Assembly (NCBI GenBank): GCA_002345965.1
Contig: DDTF01000057.1
Location: forward strand, 25,996-66,194
Source: Flammeovirgaceae bacterium UBA2371
Lineage (GTDB): Bacteria > Bacteroidota > Bacteroidia > Cytophagales > Cyclobacteriaceae
DNA: 40,199 nucleotides
Direction: 5' to 3'
The position numbers were made by a program, and so were the translations under genes. The notes beneath the pieces were generated by a model. The model searched no databases and was not told the DNA's origin. It was given only the letters and a program-made list of their open reading frames with translations. The stretch's first letter is position 1. Each line of letters opens with the position of its first letter. Shown one piece after another: positions 24,112 to 32,671 of the stretch.

Positions 24112-27100
24112 CTAAATGGGTACCCTTAATTTTACAATTGTTCCCTTTCCGGGCGTAGATTCTATTTCCAGGACACCATTCATCATCATTGCTCTCTCCG
24201 TCATTCCTAAAATACCAAAAGATCGAAGACCCTTTCCCTCCAGCATATCAAAACCAACGCCATTGTCAGAAATGATTAATTCCATCATACCATCAATACT
24301 CCGGATTACTGCATCCACTTTAGTCGCCTTAGCATGTTTACCTACATTGGTGAGCGTCTCCTGAAATATTCTGAATATTGCGATGGCGTTCTGCTGATCG
24401 AGTTGTGGTTCTATCATTTCTGTTCTGAAATGACACTCCGCATTATACCGTTTACTGAATTCTTTGGCTTGATAGTCGAGTGCAGCAAACAAACCCAGAT
24501 CATCCAACAGTAAGGGTCGCAAATCAGAATTAATCCTCCTTACCGTGGAAACGGCAGCATTGGTGATTTCTAACGCTTCACCGAGCTTATCTGTCATCTC
24601 TTTAGAGACAGCTTTTTTGTTGAGCCACGACAAGTCCATCTTTATGGCAGTCAATTGTTGCCCCAACTCATCATGTAACTCACGAGATAGTGAAGCGCGC
24701 TCCTCCTCCCTTACCTTTTGTAAGTGCATCGTAAGCTGCTGTAACTGGATGTTGTAATCTCTAATTTGCTGGTGTGTCCGGATTCGGTCTGTAATATCTC
24801 TTACGATACTTAAAATATTCCCATCTTTCATTCTGGTAGCATTAACCTCAACAGGAACAATGATACCATCCTTTCTTTTTATTTTTCTTTCCTGAAGTAG
24901 TGATTTGGATTTTTCCACTTCGGCAGTTCTCAGCGGAGGATCCCCAGGCCCTATTTCTACTATATCCGAAATCGACAGCTGCACTAATTCTTCCTGAGAA
25001 TATCCAGTCATTTGGCATGCACTGCTATTTACTTGTATTAGCTGTGTTGATGGATTTGCAATAAAAATAGCATCTGATGCTTGTTCAATCAGTGTTCTGT
25101 ACTTCTCTTCACTTTCTCTTATCCTTTTCTGCGCCAGAAACCGCTCTGTTACATCTCTTATGATCACATTGACTTTTCCACTGTTCATTAATTTGGCGGT
25201 GATTTCTACATTAATAAGTGAATTGTCTTTTCTTTTTAAGACTCTCTCAATGAAAACCACCTGCCCCTCTTTTATTTTTTCTGTTTGTAAGGGAGTTTTT
25301 CTTAAATCTTCGTCCCAAACAAGATCTCTTCCGTTCATTCTTTTGAGTTCGTCAATGGAATAGCCGGTAAGAACACTTGCACCTTCATTGGCTTCCAGAT
25401 AGTTTCCCTCCAAATCCACTAAAAAAATTGCATCAGCTGCCTGCTCAATCAGTGTTCTGTATTTCTCCTCACTCTCTCTTATTTTTTTCTCAATCTCTAT
25501 CCGCTCAGTAACGTCCAGCAGCGTACCCACGAATCTTTCCGGGTTACCTTCACTATCCTTTTCCACACTCCATGTTGCGTACAGGTAGCGCAGGGGCATC
25601 AAATCAGGGTTGGTGCGATACATTCTCATTTTGGGCTCCGCGCCATTACTCATTTCAAGCAGCGAAGGCTGTACGTGTATTCTATCCTCAGGATGGATCA
25701 GGTGCAAATAGGCTTCCATAGCCGGTGGACTTGAATCCGGTTCCAGATTAAAAAAACGGAACATTTGCTTTGACCACCTTCGTTTTTGTGTTTTTACATT
25801 AAACTCCCAGTTGCCCAACTTGGCCTGCTCTTCTGCCAATTCTAAATTTTCTTTTATGGCAATCAATTGTAGCTCCGCCATCTTTCTATCTGTAATGTCT
25901 TTAAAGTAAATAGAAAGACCTTCTGGTGAAGGATAAATGTGATTCTCAAACCATCGATCATAAGGCGGATAATATTCCTCCAGGTAAACATAATTCTGTT
26001 CTTTCATCGCTTTTTCGTATGCCAGATGAAATGGTTGCCCTATGCCTTCAGGAAATTCTGTCCATATGTGTTTTCCTACCATGGTGTTGGGATCACGATC
26101 AAATATTTCACCTGCCCTCCTGTTCATGTACGTATAACACCAATTTTTATCCAATGCTACGAAGCCATCAGTAATACGCTCCAGAGTCGTTCGAAAGCGC
26201 TCTTCATTCTCCTCTAAGAGCTCATTAATTTGTTTCCGATCAGTAATATCTAAGGCTATTCCTATGTGACCATAGGCAATATGATCTGCACCATACAATG
26301 GCAATGCTTTGGCCGAAAGCCAAACGATCCTTCCAGTTGGCTGAAGCATCCGCATCTCAGACTTGAACACTGTCCCGGAGGATACAACAAAAGACTCCCA
26401 CTCCTGCTTTACTCGCTCCCGATCATCAGGATGAATGGCCTTGAGCCAACCAAAACCCATTGCCTCCTCTGCACTTATTCCAGAATACCTTACCCATTCT
26501 TCATTCACATAGGTACACCTGCCTTCCAAATCTGTTTGATAAATGGCTATCGGTGCATTTGAAGCAAGTCCTCTGAACAGAAATTCGCTTTTGACAAGCT
26601 CCCCTTCTGCCACTTTTTTATCCGTAATATTTTCAGTTACTACCAAAATTGAATTTATAACATTGTCTTCAGCGACTAAGGGAACTGTTTTATATTGTTG
26701 AAACTCATTGTTAATTTCAAGTTCGAACATCTGAGGCTCTCCCAGCATGGTTTTATGATAGGCTTGAATCACAACATCAAGTACCTTCTTGCCAAATGGC
26801 GCATAGATCTCTTGTATGGTTTTTCCAATAAAAGATTCCTGATCAAGATCTGACTTGGAGAACTCTTCGCCCCCATTGTACAAAACCTCCATGTTTTTAC
26901 CCACCACCGTTAAGTAAGATCGTGGAAAATTATCAGTAACAATCGCCAAAAATCTTTCTCGTTTCCGAATCTCCTTTTCTGCTTCTTTTAGTTGGGTTAT
27001 ATCTCTCGCCACTCCCAAGACAGACTTTACATTTCCTGTTTCGTCCACTTCAGGGATAAGTCTCCAATCAAGAAATATTTCGCCTTGAGGCAGCGTGAAA

Positions 27101-27906
27101 GCAAACTGTGTTTGAATAATTTTACGAGTCTGGAATGCTTGTTTAATGTTCATTTCCCAATACGAACATAGATCTGGATCAAAACCAATTTCTTTATTAG
27201 TCTTCCCTATAAAATCAGATTCAGATAAACCTGTCAGTTTAATTGTTGCGGGATTCACATAGAGATACCTGTGCATTTGATCGAAACGCATGATGTAGTC
27301 TGGCATTGACTCCATCAACAATCGATACTTCGCCTCACTTTCAATTAACTGAGCAGCGTTGTGGTTTTTCTCCAAGGCTATCTTTACCTGATCAACTGCC
27401 CTGTCAATCAACATGAAGTCTCTTTCATCGGGCGTCTTTATCGACTTATAATAAATGGCAAAAGTGCCAAGCACCTGGCCATCGTTACTAACAATGGGAG
27501 TTGACCAGCAGGCTCTCAAACCAAAACGAAGTGCTACATCGCGATAATTAACCCACAGCGGATCACTGGCAATATCCTCAACGATGACCCTTTTCTTATG
27601 AAACGCGGCCGTTCCACATGAACCCGCTACAGGCCCCATGGATTCTCCATCAATCGCATCGCAATAGGCTTTAGGGAGACTTGGGCCGGCACCATGCCGC
27701 ATGGTTTTTTCGTCCTCATCCACCAGCAAAATCGAACAAATCGCGTCATGACTGATGGCTTCAAAATTAAGCGCTACTTTATCGAGCACTTCACCAATTG
27801 GCTCATCCGTAGCAATCATTTCCATTACTTCTCTTTCCATTTCAAGAAGCAAATAAGCCTGATCGCTGTGTAATCTCAATTCAGATGCTGGATGAGCGTT
27901 CTCCAT
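24112..27906 (-). CDS. Multi-PAS sensor histidine kinase (HisKA_3 type)
   Basis: 1264 residues, without membrane helices, hence cytoplasmic. Domains in order: GAF about 20-180; seven PAS domains at roughly 190-305, 315-430, 438-555, 563-675, 680-803, 810-922 and 930-1043; a HisKA_3 dimerisation domain with phosphorylated His1078 in SRELHDELGQQL; and a HATPase domain with Asn1187 in FQETLTNVGKHA and DNGVGFD at 1214-1220. Several PAS domains end in the PAC pattern xxDITxRK. PAS 6 and 7 look like a recent duplication (spacing exactly 120 residues). The GAF type, with GPVAGSCGTAAFHKKRVIVEDI, is often found in bilin- or redox-related sensors, but the ligand here is unknown. Its partner is the adjacent NarL-type regulator. 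Confidence 0.95.
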   Translation of the reverse strand: MENAHPASELRLHSDQAYLLLEMEREVMEMIATDEPIGEVLDKVALNFEAISHDAICSILLVDEDEKTMRHGAGPSLPKAYCDAIDGESMGPVAGSCGTAAFHKKRVIVEDIASDPLWVNYRDVALRFGLRACWSTPIVSNDGQVLGTFAIYYKSIKTPDERDFMLIDRAVDQVKIALEKNHNAAQLIESEAKYRLLMESMPDYIMRFDQMHRYLYVNPATIKLTGLSESDFIGKTNKEIGFDPDLCSYWEMNIKQAFQTRKIIQTQFAFTLPQGEIFLDWRLIPEVDETGNVKSVLGVARDITQLKEAEKEIRKRERFLAIVTDNFPRSYLTVVGKNMEVLYNGGEEFSKSDLDQESFIGKTIQEIYAPFGKKVLDVVIQAYHKTMLGEPQMFELEINNEFQQYKTVPLVAEDNVINSILVVTENITDKKVAEGELVKSEFLFRGLASNAPIAIYQTDLEGRCTYVNEEWVRYSGISAEEAMGFGWLKAIHPDDRERVKQEWESFVVSSGTVFKSEMRMLQPTGRIVWLSAKALPLYGADHIAYGHIGIALDITDRKQINELLEENEERFRTTLERITDGFVALDKNWCYTYMNRRAGEIFDRDPNTMVGKHIWTEFPEGIGQPFHLAYEKAMKEQNYVYLEEYYPPYDRWFENHIYPSPEGLSIYFKDITDRKMAELQLIAIKENLELAEEQAKLGNWEFNVKTQKRRWSKQMFRFFNLEPDSSPPAMEAYLHLIHPEDRIHVQPSLLEMSNGAEPKMRMYRTNPDLMPLRYLYATWSVEKDSEGNPERFVGTLLDVTERIEIEKKIRESEEKYRTLIEQAADAIFLVDLEGNYLEANEGASVLTGYSIDELKRMNGRDLVWDEDLRKTPLQTEKIKEGQVVFIERVLKRKDNSLINVEITAKLMNSGKVNVIIRDVTERFLAQKRIRESEEKYRTLIEQASDAIFIANPSTQLIQVNSSACQMTGYSQEELVQLSISDIVEIGPGDPPLRTAEVEKSKSLLQERKIKRKDGIIVPVEVNATRMKDGNILSIVRDITDRIRTHQQIRDYNIQLQQLTMHLQKVREEERASLSRELHDELGQQLTAIKMDLSWLNKKAVSKEMTDKLGEALEITNAAVSTVRRINSDLRPLLLDDLGLFAALDYQAKEFSKRYNAECHFRTEMIEPQLDQQNAIAIFRIFQETLTNVGKHAKATKVDAVIRSIDGMMELIISDNGVGFDMLEGKGLRSFGILGMTERAMMMNGVLEIESTPGKGTIVKLRVPI

Positions 27907-28210
27907 ATTTAATGGCTATTCCGAAGTTGTAAATGTTAATATGATGAAAATCACATTTTCTCTAGGAATATAGCTATTAATTGAAACATTTAATAATTCT
28001 TTTTGTTCAAAGGAGTTAATTCCATTCAAACCAACACATTTTTCCTATGACCTAAACCGTTAACAATAAAATCAAGATTTCAAATTCCGATATATTGGGA
28101 AATACTTCCCGTTTGATTGGAAATTATCAATTAGAAGTCCTCTTCAATCGTCATCCTAGCACCTTATCTGTAATCATTCAGCTGTCCTCCCTTTCTACTA
28201 TCTTTGCCTC
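27907..28210. other. Intergenic region between divergent kinase and glucosaminidase genes
   Basis: This is a 304-base AT-rich spacer that must hold the promoters of both divergent units. On the plus side the -7 box at 28199-28206 is clear. On the kinase side I find no convincing TAnnTTTG. No small ORF with coding character, RNA gene or repeat is seen. Confidence 0.6.
28199..28206 (+). promoter_or_regulatory. -7 box of the envelope operon
   Basis: TATCTTTG matches TAnnTTTG exactly and ends 4 nt before the ATG at 28211, predicting a leaderless or near-leaderless message. The -33 element is not evident. Confidence 0.5.
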
Positions 28211-29017
28211 ATGAGTATACGCCACAGGCTCTTGTTGCTATGGATTTTTGGGTTTTCACTGCTGGTAGGCTGTGCCAAAAAGGAGCCGGTTTTGCAAATC
28301 ATTACTACCAAAGTAGATTCTCTTAATCAGGTCAACCTATTGACAGACTCACTGGTGAAGCCTGTTGTTTATACCCACGTGTCGGGTCTGGAAAACCAAA
28401 CCGTACCACACGCCAAGCATCTATTTATTTCGATTATCCTTCCATCCGTATTGATTGTAAAGCACAATATGGCGCAAGAGCGTAAAAAGTTAATCGCATT
28501 GAAAGAAAAAAAGAAATGGAATCATGAAGACAGTGTTTTCTATCATGAATTGAAATTGCAATACAAAAGCAGTAATGTTGAAAATCTTCTGAAACGAATG
28601 GCTACCGTTCCCAACAGCATCGTATTGGCACAAGCAGCGGTAGAAAGTGGTTGGGGACAATCCAGATTTTTTAAAGAAGGAAATAACATTTTTGGAATGT
28701 GGTCATACAATCGTCACGAACCCAGAATAAAAGCAGCCCTTAAAAGAGAAGCGGGTCCCATCTACGTGAGGGCCTATGACGACATCTCTCAATCTATAGC
28801 TGATTATTTCAAAACACTTGGATCCGCCTACGCCTACAGGGAACTGCGTACCGCACTTCAGGAAAGCAACGATCCGTTTACCTTATTGCCCCATTTAAAA
28901 TATTACAGCGAACGCAGATTTGAATATACTGAGCAGTTGAGAAAAATTATCATCTACAACAACCTGACCAAGTACGACACCTACACCCTCGATCCACACT
29001 ATTTTGTCACCCCATGA
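28211..29017 (+). CDS. Glucosaminidase-domain (Bax-like) lipoprotein
   Basis: 268 residues. Lipoprotein signal with lipobox Cys21 (FSLLVGC). The catalytic domain is the FlgJ/Bax-type glucosaminidase: VLAQAAVESGWGQSRFFKEGNNIFGMW contains the likely catalytic Glu145, followed by the repeated-substrate segment IADYFKTLGSAYAYRELR. It is expected to cut the glycan chains of peptidoglycan in the periplasm. It is the first gene of a five-gene tandem with overlaps or short gaps and overlaps the next gene by 4 nt (ATGA). Confidence 0.9.
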   Translation: MSIRHRLLLLWIFGFSLLVGCAKKEPVLQIITTKVDSLNQVNLLTDSLVKPVVYTHVSGLENQTVPHAKHLFISIILPSVLIVKHNMAQERKKLIALKEKKKWNHEDSVFYHELKLQYKSSNVENLLKRMATVPNSIVLAQAAVESGWGQSRFFKEGNNIFGMWSYNRHEPRIKAALKREAGPIYVRAYDDISQSIADYFKTLGSAYAYRELRTALQESNDPFTLLPHLKYYSERRFEYTEQLRKIIIYNNLTKYDTYTLDPHYFVTP

Positions 29018-30078
29018 TGCGCGCAGTCCTTTTATCATTTTTTTTGGCTGCCTGCAGTACAGGACAAAACAAAAGCAATGAGCGCGATTTGCCTTTGCAA
29101 AAGGCCGCTCACTATAAGGAAGTGGTTTGTTTTGTTTATCACCGTTTTGGAGACAACCGCTTTCCTTCCACCAATATTTCAATTGATGATTTTAAAGCAC
29201 ATCTTCAATGGTTGGCAGATAATGATTATCAGGTGCTGAACCTCTCGGATGCCCTTGATTATCTTTACAATGAAATGCCATCCAAAAAAACGGCAGTAAT
29301 TACCATCGATGATGGATATAAAAGTTTCCTCCAAAACGGATTACCATTACTAAATCAATTCAATTTTTCCGCCACACTTTTCATAAATACCGAAACAGTA
29401 GGCGGTGGTGACTATCTGAACTGGCAGGAACTCAATGAGGTAGTCTCGCGTAATATAGAAATTGGTAATCATACACATACCCATGACTATTTTCTCAATA
29501 AACCCATTGACACACGGTACATCGACTTTGAAAAAGACGTGACAGAAGCACAGGCATTAATTAAAAAACACCTTAATGTACAGCCCAAAGTTTTTGCTTA
29601 TCCTTATGGCGAATTCGACAAGCCCATGAGTGACATCATCCAGTCATTAGGTTTTAAGGGAGCAGCAGCGCAGAATTCCGGGGTAATGAATAATTTGACC
29701 AGCAATTACCAAATTCCCCGTTTTCCAATGTCAGAAAGCTATGCTAAAATGTTTGAAGATAAAGCCAAAATGGAATCCTTAAGGGTTTTAAAAAAATCAC
29801 CTGACAGCAATCTGGCACCGATTGAAAAGGACCAACCTGTACTGAATTTGACACTTGATACCAGAGGGCTGAAAGTAAAACAACTGCAATGCTTCGCGCA
29901 AGGTGGCGATTGCACCCTTGCAGTAGTTGAAACGAGTGCCAACGAAATGGTGGTCGAATTACAATCAACCCATGCTATAAGCCAAAGACGGAGAACGCTT
30001 TATACGCTCACTGCACCAGACAGTGCTGGAAATTGGCACTGGTTTAGCCATCTTTGGGTCAATCCTTCCGTGAAATAA
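29014..30078 (+). CDS. Polysaccharide deacetylase (NodB-type) lipoprotein
   Basis: 354 residues. Lipobox Cys14 (FLAAC). The NodB domain covers about 35-240: VVCFVYHRF, the catalytic base motif TIDDGY with Asp99-Asp100, metal ligands His153 and His157 in GNHTHTHDYF, and FAYPYGEFD. It belongs to carbohydrate esterase family 4, which removes N-acetyl groups from chitin-like or peptidoglycan glycans or exopolysaccharide. Residues 260-354 form an extra beta-rich domain without a match I recognise. The gene is coupled to the glucosaminidase by a 4-nt overlap, which favours a peptidoglycan or envelope glycan as substrate. Confidence 0.9.
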   Translation: MMRAVLLSFFLAACSTGQNKSNERDLPLQKAAHYKEVVCFVYHRFGDNRFPSTNISIDDFKAHLQWLADNDYQVLNLSDALDYLYNEMPSKKTAVITIDDGYKSFLQNGLPLLNQFNFSATLFINTETVGGGDYLNWQELNEVVSRNIEIGNHTHTHDYFLNKPIDTRYIDFEKDVTEAQALIKKHLNVQPKVFAYPYGEFDKPMSDIIQSLGFKGAAAQNSGVMNNLTSNYQIPRFPMSESYAKMFEDKAKMESLRVLKKSPDSNLAPIEKDQPVLNLTLDTRGLKVKQLQCFAQGGDCTLAVVETSANEMVVELQSTHAISQRRRTLYTLTAPDSAGNWHWFSHLWVNPSVK

Positions 30079-30092
30079 ATGCTACAGACTAT

Positions 30093-30866
30093 ATGCGCAC
30101 TCTTTTATTCGCACTTTTAATTTTCTTGTTATCGTGTACCACCAAAAAAGAAACCATTCAAAATCCTAATTTAATTTCGTTTACCGTACAAAATACATTT
30201 CCTCACGACAAGCAAGCGTTCACGCAGGGGCTGGTGATTCACCAGGGACAATTGTACGAAAGCACCGGACAGGAAAATTCCTGGATTGGCATCGTGGACA
30301 TCAAAACGGGAGTTGCTGAAAAAAAAGTGACGCTGGATAAAGAATATTTTGGCGAAGGCATCACCATACTTAATAACAAAGTTTATCAACTCACCTGGGA
30401 AAACAAGAAAGGATTTGTGTACGACCTTGCCACTTTTGAAAAACTTAAAGAATTTGAATACAAAACAGAAGGATGGGGACTAACCCATGACAACCATCAG
30501 TTGATCCTGAGTGACGGTACTGCGTCAATTTATTTTCTGGATACAACAAGTTTTGCCGTAAAAAAGAAAATTGAAGTTTCGTATCAGGGTCAACCTGTGA
30601 AAGCACTCAATGAACTTGAGTACATCGAGGGTTATCTCTACGCCAACATATGGCGCACCAACTGGATAGCCAAAATTGACCCCGCCACCGGAGAGGTTGC
30701 CGGCTTTCTGGATCTTTCCAAATTGACGCAGCAAACTCAACTGCTCAACCCTGAAGCTGACGTTTTGAACGGTATCGCATGGCATGAAGGAACAAAATCC
30801 ATGTTGGTAACCGGCAAGAACTGGCCCTATATTTATGTGTTGAAAATGAAAGACACATTTCAATAA
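30093..30866 (+). CDS. Glutaminyl-peptide cyclotransferase (plant/bacterial type) lipoprotein
   Basis: 257 residues from ATG 30093, chosen because it begins the signal MRTLLFALLIFLLSC (lipobox Cys15); the earlier ATG at 30054 lies inside the deacetylase gene. The family signature FPHDKQAFTQGLVI-x5-LYESTG is at about 30-55, with further blades YANIWRTNWIAKIDPATGEV and LNGIAWHEGTKSMLVTGKNWP. These five-bladed beta-propellers convert N-terminal glutamine of exported peptides or proteins to pyroglutamate. In Bacteroidota, many proteins exported past the signal peptidase begin with Gln, so envelope proteins are the likely substrates. Position: 14 nt after the deacetylase. Confidence 0.92.
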   Translation: MRTLLFALLIFLLSCTTKKETIQNPNLISFTVQNTFPHDKQAFTQGLVIHQGQLYESTGQENSWIGIVDIKTGVAEKKVTLDKEYFGEGITILNNKVYQLTWENKKGFVYDLATFEKLKEFEYKTEGWGLTHDNHQLILSDGTASIYFLDTTSFAVKKKIEVSYQGQPVKALNELEYIEGYLYANIWRTNWIAKIDPATGEVAGFLDLSKLTQQTQLLNPEADVLNGIAWHEGTKSMLVTGKNWPYIYVLKMKDTFQ

Positions 30867-30878
30867 ACAAACCGAGTT

Positions 30879-31388
30879 ATGCGTTGTCATTTTATTACCC
30901 TCGTTTTCCTATTGTGTGCAGGATACGGGTATGCCCAAAACCCCTACCCCTTAAAAAAAGATGTAGCTACGCTGGATGGCATCATCAAAGCCTATTACGA
31001 AGTAGTTTCAGGACCTTATGGCCCCAAACAAACGGAAAGGGATAAATCATTGCATCACCCAATGGCCAATGTGATGGTATCAGGCGTGACCAAAGCGGGT
31101 GAGCCCTTTCTCAGGGCAATGACGCTCAAAGAATTTCATACCAATATGCCACCGGATGCATTTTATGAATCAGAGATTTACAGAGTAACGGAAACTTTCG
31201 GGAACATCACGCACGTGTGGAGCACTTATGAGTCTCGGGACCAACTCAACGGACCAGTAACTGGCCGAGGCATCAACAGCATTCAATTGTATAATGACGG
31301 AGAGCGATGGTGGATTCTCAACTGGACTTACGACAGTGAAAGAACAGGAAATCCAATTCCTAAAAAGTATCTGCCGCAAGAAAAATAA
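30879..31388 (+). CDS. Secreted NTF2-like (SnoaL/DUF4440-type) protein
   Basis: 169 residues. A signal peptide MRCHFITLVFLLCAGYGYAQ ends with the AQ/N cleavage typical of the phylum. The mature domain has the cone-shaped NTF2-like pattern: an N-terminal helix with IIKAYYEVVSG, middle strands, and the final paired strands NSIQLYNDGERWWILNWTYD. No active-site set that would tell the substrate is evident. It sits 12 nt after the glutaminyl cyclase gene and one base before the formyltransferase gene, so it belongs to this operon. Confidence 0.78.
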   Translation: MRCHFITLVFLLCAGYGYAQNPYPLKKDVATLDGIIKAYYEVVSGPYGPKQTERDKSLHHPMANVMVSGVTKAGEPFLRAMTLKEFHTNMPPDAFYESEIYRVTETFGNITHVWSTYESRDQLNGPVTGRGINSIQLYNDGERWWILNWTYDSERTGNPIPKKYLPQEK

Positions 31389-31389
31389 A

Positions 31390-32235
31390 ATGCGCCTATC
31401 CCTTTTTCTCAATAAAGACATCGAGAGCAACATCGCGCTTAATTGCTTATTGCCAACCCTTTCAAAATATGATTTTAATATTTACCTGACGGAAAAAGTT
31501 GGAAATGAATCACCCATTGAACCCTTGCGGCAATTGGCTTTTCTCGAAAGAGAGTTTCCCAACCAATACTTATTCCCCGAATTGGAAATGAATCCCGGCC
31601 GTGGGTTCTTGTCTTTTGATCAAATTAAAAATAAATATGGCGTTTCAGTCACTGTAATCACTTCACTCCAAGCGTCCCTAAAGGATATCTCAGCCTTCAA
31701 CCCGGATTTGTTCATCTCGATTCGGTTTGGAAAAATATTTAAGGGAGAGGTGCTTTCTATTCCACCTCTGGGCATCATCAATCTACACTCCGCCATACTT
31801 CCCAATTACAAAGGTGTGATGGGTACATTCCGAGCCCTGCTAAATGGAGAAACAAAAATTGGCACTACGACACACTATATTACTGACAGTGGCATCGACA
31901 CAGGTAAAATCATTTCGATTAATGAACGGCCCGTCACGCCAGGAAAAAGTGTACTCTGGCATATTGTCAACCTCTACCCCCAGGCAATTGCAACACTACA
32001 AGACATTATAGACAAAATTGCACAATCACAAAAAATAGATGCCACCCCTCAGCCATTGGGAGGGCAATACTATTCATTCCCCACAATGGAAGATTTTGAC
32101 CAACTTAATAATAAAGGATGGTTGTTGTATGATTGGAATGAGTATAGCGATCTGCTCCACTACTTTTATAAAGTGGACAAAGATTGGGTTGTCCGTATTC
32201 TGAATGAATTGGGAAATAAACCTCAATCTGCGTAG
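31390..32235 (+). CDS. Formyltransferase-family protein
   Basis: 281 residues from ATG 31390, one base after the previous stop; the longer ORF from 31294 lies inside that gene. The catalytic trio of the folate-dependent formyltransferase fold is visible: Asn131 and His133 in INLHSAILPNYKG and Asp170 in DSGIDTGKII. It is cytoplasmic. It is not the housekeeping methionyl-tRNA formyltransferase, since the C-terminal OB domain is absent and the N-terminal segment (1-95) differs. Members of this type formylate amino sugars of nucleotide-sugar precursors or other amines. The operon context with glycan-acting enzymes makes an amino-sugar substrate plausible but unproven. Confidence 0.83.
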   Translation: MRLSLFLNKDIESNIALNCLLPTLSKYDFNIYLTEKVGNESPIEPLRQLAFLEREFPNQYLFPELEMNPGRGFLSFDQIKNKYGVSVTVITSLQASLKDISAFNPDLFISIRFGKIFKGEVLSIPPLGIINLHSAILPNYKGVMGTFRALLNGETKIGTTTHYITDSGIDTGKIISINERPVTPGKSVLWHIVNLYPQAIATLQDIIDKIAQSQKIDATPQPLGGQYYSFPTMEDFDQLNNKGWLLYDWNEYSDLLHYFYKVDKDWVVRILNELGNKPQSA

Positions 32236-32295
32236 TCCTGTATTTTACAAACGGCTTCCCCCTTTTACTTTTATTTTATAATTTCAATGCTTGAA

Positions 32296-32303
32296 TAACT
32301 TTT
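32296..32303 (+). promoter_or_regulatory. Candidate -7 box of the SEC-C gene
   Basis: TAACTTTT, one mismatch from TAnnTTTG, ends 6 nt before the ATG at 32310. No clear -33 element is seen. Confidence 0.35.
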
Positions 32304-32309
32304 ACCGTT

Positions 32310-32597
32310 ATGGAAAAATTAGGTAGAAATGACATCTGTCATTGTGGAAGCGGAAAGAAGTATAAGAATTGCCACATGGGCATGGAGTCGTCAGGACGAG
32401 GGATGAACAAAGCCTTTATTCTCAGTGCTGTATTGGTAGCACTGCTCGCTATGGGTATCATTGGTTATTATGTAAATCGCAGTAACGAACCAGAGGTACA
32501 AGGGCAGGGATTCAACCCTACTCCACAGCCAGAAGGCGAAGCCCCTCCGGGTAAAGTTTGGTCCTATGAGCATGGCCACTGGCACAACGCCTTCTGA
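32310..32597 (+). CDS. Small membrane protein with SEC-C zinc motif
   Basis: 95 residues. The N-terminus has a SEC-C motif GRNDICHCGSGKKYKNCH with zinc ligands Cys10, Cys12, Cys21 and His22 (CxCx8CH), as at the end of SecA and in many small proteins. One transmembrane helix follows at about 33-55 (AFILSAVLVALLAMGIIGYYV), then a proline-rich tail ending VWSYEHGHWHNAF. The zinc motif would face the cytoplasm and the tail the periplasm. A link to SecA or the ribosome is conceivable by analogy only. It is transcribed alone. Confidence 0.85.
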   Translation: MEKLGRNDICHCGSGKKYKNCHMGMESSGRGMNKAFILSAVLVALLAMGIIGYYVNRSNEPEVQGQGFNPTPQPEGEAPPGKVWSYEHGHWHNAF

Positions 32598-32610
32598 TGG
32601 CTTAAAAAAA

Positions 32611-32663
32611 AATAGTTATTAGTTATTTAAAAATGCACCGCACTTCAATAACTAATAACTATT
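32611..32663. repeat. 17-bp perfect inverted repeat between convergent genes
   Basis: AATAGTTATTAGTTATT (32611-32627) and its exact reverse complement (32647-32663) flank a 19-nt spacer. It is AT-only save for the G/C in the repeated TTAGTTA unit, preceded by a run of A (32604-32612). It lies between the SEC-C (stop 32597) and S10 peptidase (stop 32672) genes and may act as a transcription stop for one or both, although it does not look like a classical GC-rich terminator. Confidence 0.8.
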
Positions 32664-32671
32664 GTTGACTG

